Shown piece after piece: positions 23,801 through 24,831 of a stretch of 24,831 bases of DNA; within the stretch, counting starts at the first letter, position 1, and each line of letters begins with the position of its first letter. This DNA is from a virus. Where the stretch lies: positions 1-24,831 of IMG/VR virus record IMGVR_UViG_3300046009_015234. The stretch is one strand, 5' to 3'. Under the pieces are notes generated by a model, which ran no database searches, was not told the DNA's origin, and saw only the letters and a program-made list of their open reading frames with translations. The position numbers and the translations under genes were made by a program.

Positions 23801-24026
23801 AGCTTTTGATAATTATGTTGTAACAGGAAGAGGATTTATTTATCCCGATTCTATTAATAGTATATCGACCGATTGTCCGCAAATATGGGCTGGAGAATGT
23901 GCGTGTGGCACAAATTCTCCTGGGAATGTTCCACCAGCATCCGGAGGCGAATCGTGTGAACCAGATAGTGGAGGAGGTCCCCCTGGCGGAGGCGGTCCCC
24001 CCGGTGGTGGTGGTCCTTCTCCGTAA
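20850..24026 (+). CDS. 1058-aa cysteine-rich protein, probable virion component
   Basis: ATG 20850 is preceded by AGGA at 7-base spacing. The protein has about 70 cysteines (6-7 percent), many as CC, CxC or CxxC. They are densest in residues 34-160 (CKCCQCDKLECKGC, ECCPGNYFCC, ICPFC), with further groups near 485-525 (GSCCVGNTC ... CSESFCSSQFC), 700-780, and 860-960 (EGCRCCDP, VGCCWKC). The CC-x4-C...C...GG...C...C unit near residue 485 resembles small repeats in surface proteins of some aquatic bacteria. There is no signal peptide or membrane helix. The C-terminus is a Gly/Pro tail (GGGPPGGGGPPGGGGPSP). Codons are AT-rich (AGA, GGA, GAA) like the tail genes, which suggests late expression. 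Metal-binding or disulphide-stabilised structure after lysis are both possible; function unknown. Confidence 0.65.
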   Translation: MRNFYNQQPNRIFDKMFRKGARQLQADPTLDLTKCKCCQCDKLECKGCMQGHIVTQSDGCCPSKNEALIFEYERPYWPAPEGPECCPGNYFCCNPENPPEACGSNCFNDNGERICPFCVGSPAQFIGDPDANYTCLLPGGCRQLTPVSRCCNRSKLEESNVRFYYNYIGKYFKIEYEPTGRYTNGRRNITSRLCSYCDPTSVTETIGSDCGNPNYDYENSCLDYSTGSQPDGMENDALCSSECGGIVSPWYNCQCMGSGQRKDTLGPPDPGPRGKRLSKYRRRQMEGDPYYMWLLDIMCYDEGNIQFNPALEFEYTIGQSEATVREHFNGTLYEHLVGVVHCEHWYELAHCDLNPEHNDPNGIVGGWLDDPQNPGTPLGYNTSKLAPRFWIYSCSGVPLFDFEIQDAVERGYISETDKRRIHLAFAQKLTPPQEIMKKLSAGGYLDVGDWRQEASSELRALRGNTFTAPAYGGIINGDPNIGSCCVGNTCAGETSAQYCEFTGGNFFPATTCSESFCSSQFCSQMKYLGPVRKRWAINPSFILAVPPEYPDPIMEPNISNPLKARPNIVSVPPPSARMERYPQGRQFESLQLPTDLIRDPWNGGPYPLPPAPGSEEPETPEYKAFKLWRDTQWVYMHARPGGWSYVCGGYNFGAGPGEINLDVKIPDLPRFRGNGSFLGCLDGLMGVPQRNGPLQQCIVPENICDECILIKDGFDEEGNPIFREECTSPIQVECLEAAEGGPSCVGLECYGSDVCKDYWEIGGGGTPCSNLSLKSNCDGIRFMYYTQRYLPNRGYECARKIDSYLYKVNVTTGNYGNFCPHMCRNLQIPREIANAVPNLFSNSIAHREICDQIQNRILGGGQPDTSDMCPSSYCFASAGCKNPTLDYGPEGCRCCDPRVDAPEHSPPPLHLPTHRASSRENCPFYPGAGWPFIYDGQFLGTPVDFNPVGCCWKCTMNNGVPVPDTYKGIKTYFECYQLQPENIIAFDNYVVTGRGFIYPDSINSISTDCPQIWAGECACGTNSPGNVPPASGGESCEPDSGGGPPGGGGPPGGGGPSP

Positions 24027-24051
24027 TAAAAATATATAAGAAAGAAATTTT

Positions 24052-24231
24052 ATGCATTACATATCCGAACATTTGCCTCAATATATTTTTAAATTTTTAG
24101 TTCATGGTGAACAAAAAACAGAAAAACCAACTAATAAAGTAATACAATTTAGAAATTCTTCTGATATACAATTAGAAAAAAAACCATGCCCATGCATGGC
24201 GAATAAAATCAAACCACCCGAGTCTTCTTAA
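24052..24231 (+). CDS. 59-aa hypothetical protein
   Basis: An open frame from ATG 24052 to TAA 24229-24231, 25 bases after the cysteine-rich gene on the same strand. The product is basic and polar (EQKTEKPTNKVIQFRNSS) with a CPC motif near residue 46 and no membrane helix. The ribosome site is weak (AAGAAAG). AT-ending codons match the gene before it, so it may be the last gene of that transcript. Its end overlaps the convergent minus-strand gene by 23 bases. No family is recognised and expression is uncertain. Confidence 0.4.
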   Translation: MHYISEHLPQYIFKFLVHGEQKTEKPTNKVIQFRNSSDIQLEKKPCPCMANKIKPPESS

Positions 24232-24427
24232 TATCGAATGTCGCATTTGCATGCATCAGAATCTGATCTGATCTGAAATGCAATATTTTTCCGCCTTCTT
24301 CTAGCACAACTGTGAAGATGTCATTTTCGAATGTTCCACCATCACGAACATAAATTGCATATCCATCACCCATAGGCGTGACAACTGGAATCGGATTTTT
24401 GAATTCCATAAACATAAAAAACGGCAC
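24209..24427 (-). CDS. Small conserved phage protein of unknown function
   Basis: Up to 72 aa. The core (NPIPVVTPMGDGYAIYVRDG, GTFENDIFTVVLEEGGKILH, FRSDQILMHANATFDIKK) closely resembles a short protein I recall from marine T4-like phages (pattern PIPVITPLGEGYAIYV ... FENDxW.V.LE.GGKxRHF.SDQ). It reads as a small SH3-like beta barrel; no function is known to me. The start is open. GTG 24427 has GGGAG seven bases before it, while ATG 24409 fits the remembered family start (MEFKNP) but has no ribosome site. Both lie in or beside the hairpin 24421-24446. Codons are of the G/C-ending type. The 3' end overlaps the convergent 59-aa ORF. Confidence 0.7.
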   Translation of the reverse strand: MPFFMFMEFKNPIPVVTPMGDGYAIYVRDGGTFENDIFTVVLEEGGKILHFRSDQILMHANATFDIKKTRVV

Positions 24428-24446
24428 AGGATTTCTCCCATGCCGT
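24415..24446 (-). terminator. Terminator hairpin overlapping the start of the next gene
   Basis: On the minus strand ACGGCA-TGGGA-GAAA-TCCTG-TGCCGT forms an 11-pair stem (two G-U pairs) with a GAAA loop, followed by TTTTTT. It closes the 50-aa gene's transcript. The same stem contains the GGGAG and GTG that could start the following 72-aa gene, so read-through RNA would have that site masked. Confidence 0.7.
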
Positions 24447-24465
24447 TCTGATCAACAATCAATGA

Positions 24466-24618
24466 TCACTGGCTGACATTACCGAGCATGTCCGCAATGA
24501 AGCGAACACCCGCTGCAAAGAACGGAAGAGTCGCAATCAGGAAGTACCAGTGACGGGGATTACGCCAGCAAAAAACACACGGAGCAGCCCCAGCAGTGCA
24601 AGTTTTAGATTCGTTCAT
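24466..24618 (-). CDS. 50-aa membrane protein with N-terminal cysteines
   Basis: ATG 24618 is chosen because AAGGAG lies seven bases upstream; the frame stays open to 24666 but without a ribosome site. The N-terminus MNESKTCTAGAAPCVFCW holds three Cys (C7, C14, C17, including a CxxC). One hydrophobic helix follows at about residues 24-42 (WYFLIATLPFFAAGVRFIAD). It has no recognised family. It lies 11 bases after the stop of the upstream partial gene, so the two are probably co-transcribed, and it is closed by the terminator at 24415-24446. Codons are G/C-ending. A small membrane partner of the preceding beta-barrel-like protein is conceivable but not shown. Confidence 0.6.
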   Translation of the reverse strand: MNESKTCTAGAAPCVFCWRNPRHWYFLIATLPFFAAGVRFIADMLGNVSQ

Positions 24619-24629
24619 AATATTTCTCC

Positions 24630-24831
24630 TTAGAAGTTGATAGTAAGCCCGCCAGAGACAACACAATTGTTTTCAGGACGGAAGGATTGGAGGTCTTGCC
24701 ACACTGGAAGATCTACTCCAAAGTCAACGGTGGTGGCAGCAGTTGGCTTCCAGACGACGCTGGGTCCAACAAAGAGCTGTTGCTCACCGGGATCGACGGT
24801 GTAGTTCTGCTTGACGGTGACGGCACCAACT
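24630..24831 (-). CDS. C-terminus of a probable outer-membrane beta-barrel-like protein (5' end outside window)
   Basis: Sixty-six codons are visible, entering from the right edge and ending TAA at 24630-24632. The residues form alternating amphipathic strands: GAVTVKQNYTVDPG, QQLFVGPSVVWKP, TTVDFGVDLPVWQDLQS, then a final strand GGLTINF ending in Phe. The pattern GPS-x-x-W-x-P ... G-V-x-L-P-V-x-Q-D ... G-L-x-x-x-F is what I associate with bacterial outer-membrane transporter-like barrels, where the terminal Phe is the BAM signal. With only the C-terminus visible the call is tentative. A phage adhesin or fibre with beta structure is the main alternative. Confidence 0.45.
   Translation of the reverse strand, partial: VGAVTVKQNYTVDPGEQQLFVGPSVVWKPTAATTVDFGVDLPVWQDLQSFRPENNCVVSGGLTINF

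Overview
The window looks like part of the genome of a T4-superfamily myovirus (contractile tail), AT-rich and with almost no intergenic space. The case rests on several T4-type genes recognised from protein sequence: a gp32 single-stranded-DNA-binding protein with LAST motif and zinc ligands, a gp33-like late-transcription coactivator, a gp4-type head-completion nuclease, and the baseplate series gp53, hub, gp25, gp6 and gp7-like in T4-like order. There is no integrase, repressor, rRNA, IS element or CRISPR. The host cannot be named. The general look, including a small protein I recall from marine T4-like phages, suggests an aquatic phage, but that is inference.

Layout. Bases 1-405 hold the end of an unrecognised gene and a 41-aa membrane protein, closed by a bidirectional terminator at 422-451. 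Bases 455-13125 are a minus-strand tail block. Read 5' to 3' on the minus strand it runs: tail-tube-cap-like protein, gp53, a 1744-aa cysteine-bearing hub protein, gp25, gp6, a gp7-like wedge protein, and a 798-aa PKD-containing probable fibre or surface-active protein. From 13136 a plus-strand block diverges after only 10 bp: gp4 nuclease, a tube-fold protein, a gp26-like protein with a likely programmed -1 frameshift into a 58-aa extension (the tail-assembly-chaperone arrangement), and a repeat-bearing disordered protein in the place of a tape measure. This block meets the convergent gp32 gene at 16340/16341 in a hairpin that covers both stop codons.

Bases 16341-17542 hold gp32 with its own promoter and leader hairpin, preceded by gp33. 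Bases 17601-20056 hold two plus-strand fibre-like virion proteins. Bases 20131-20771 are a minus-strand tRNA operon (Arg-TCT, Gly-TCC, a two-helix membrane protein, Glu-TTC, Asn-GTT) behind a near-consensus sigma70 promoter. Bases 20850-24026 encode a 1058-aa protein with about 70 cysteines, followed by a 59-aa ORF. The right end carries minus-strand small genes and the C-terminus of a protein that resembles an outer-membrane beta-barrel.

The genes fall into two codon styles. gp32 and the small membrane and accessory genes use G/C-ending codons, while the large tail genes use AGA, GGA, GAA and AAT, which are the codons read by the four phage tRNAs. The most notable observations are the probable -1 frameshift at 14829-14835, the very large cysteine-bearing hub protein, the cysteine-rich 1058-aa protein, and the phage-borne beta-barrel-like C-terminus at the right edge.
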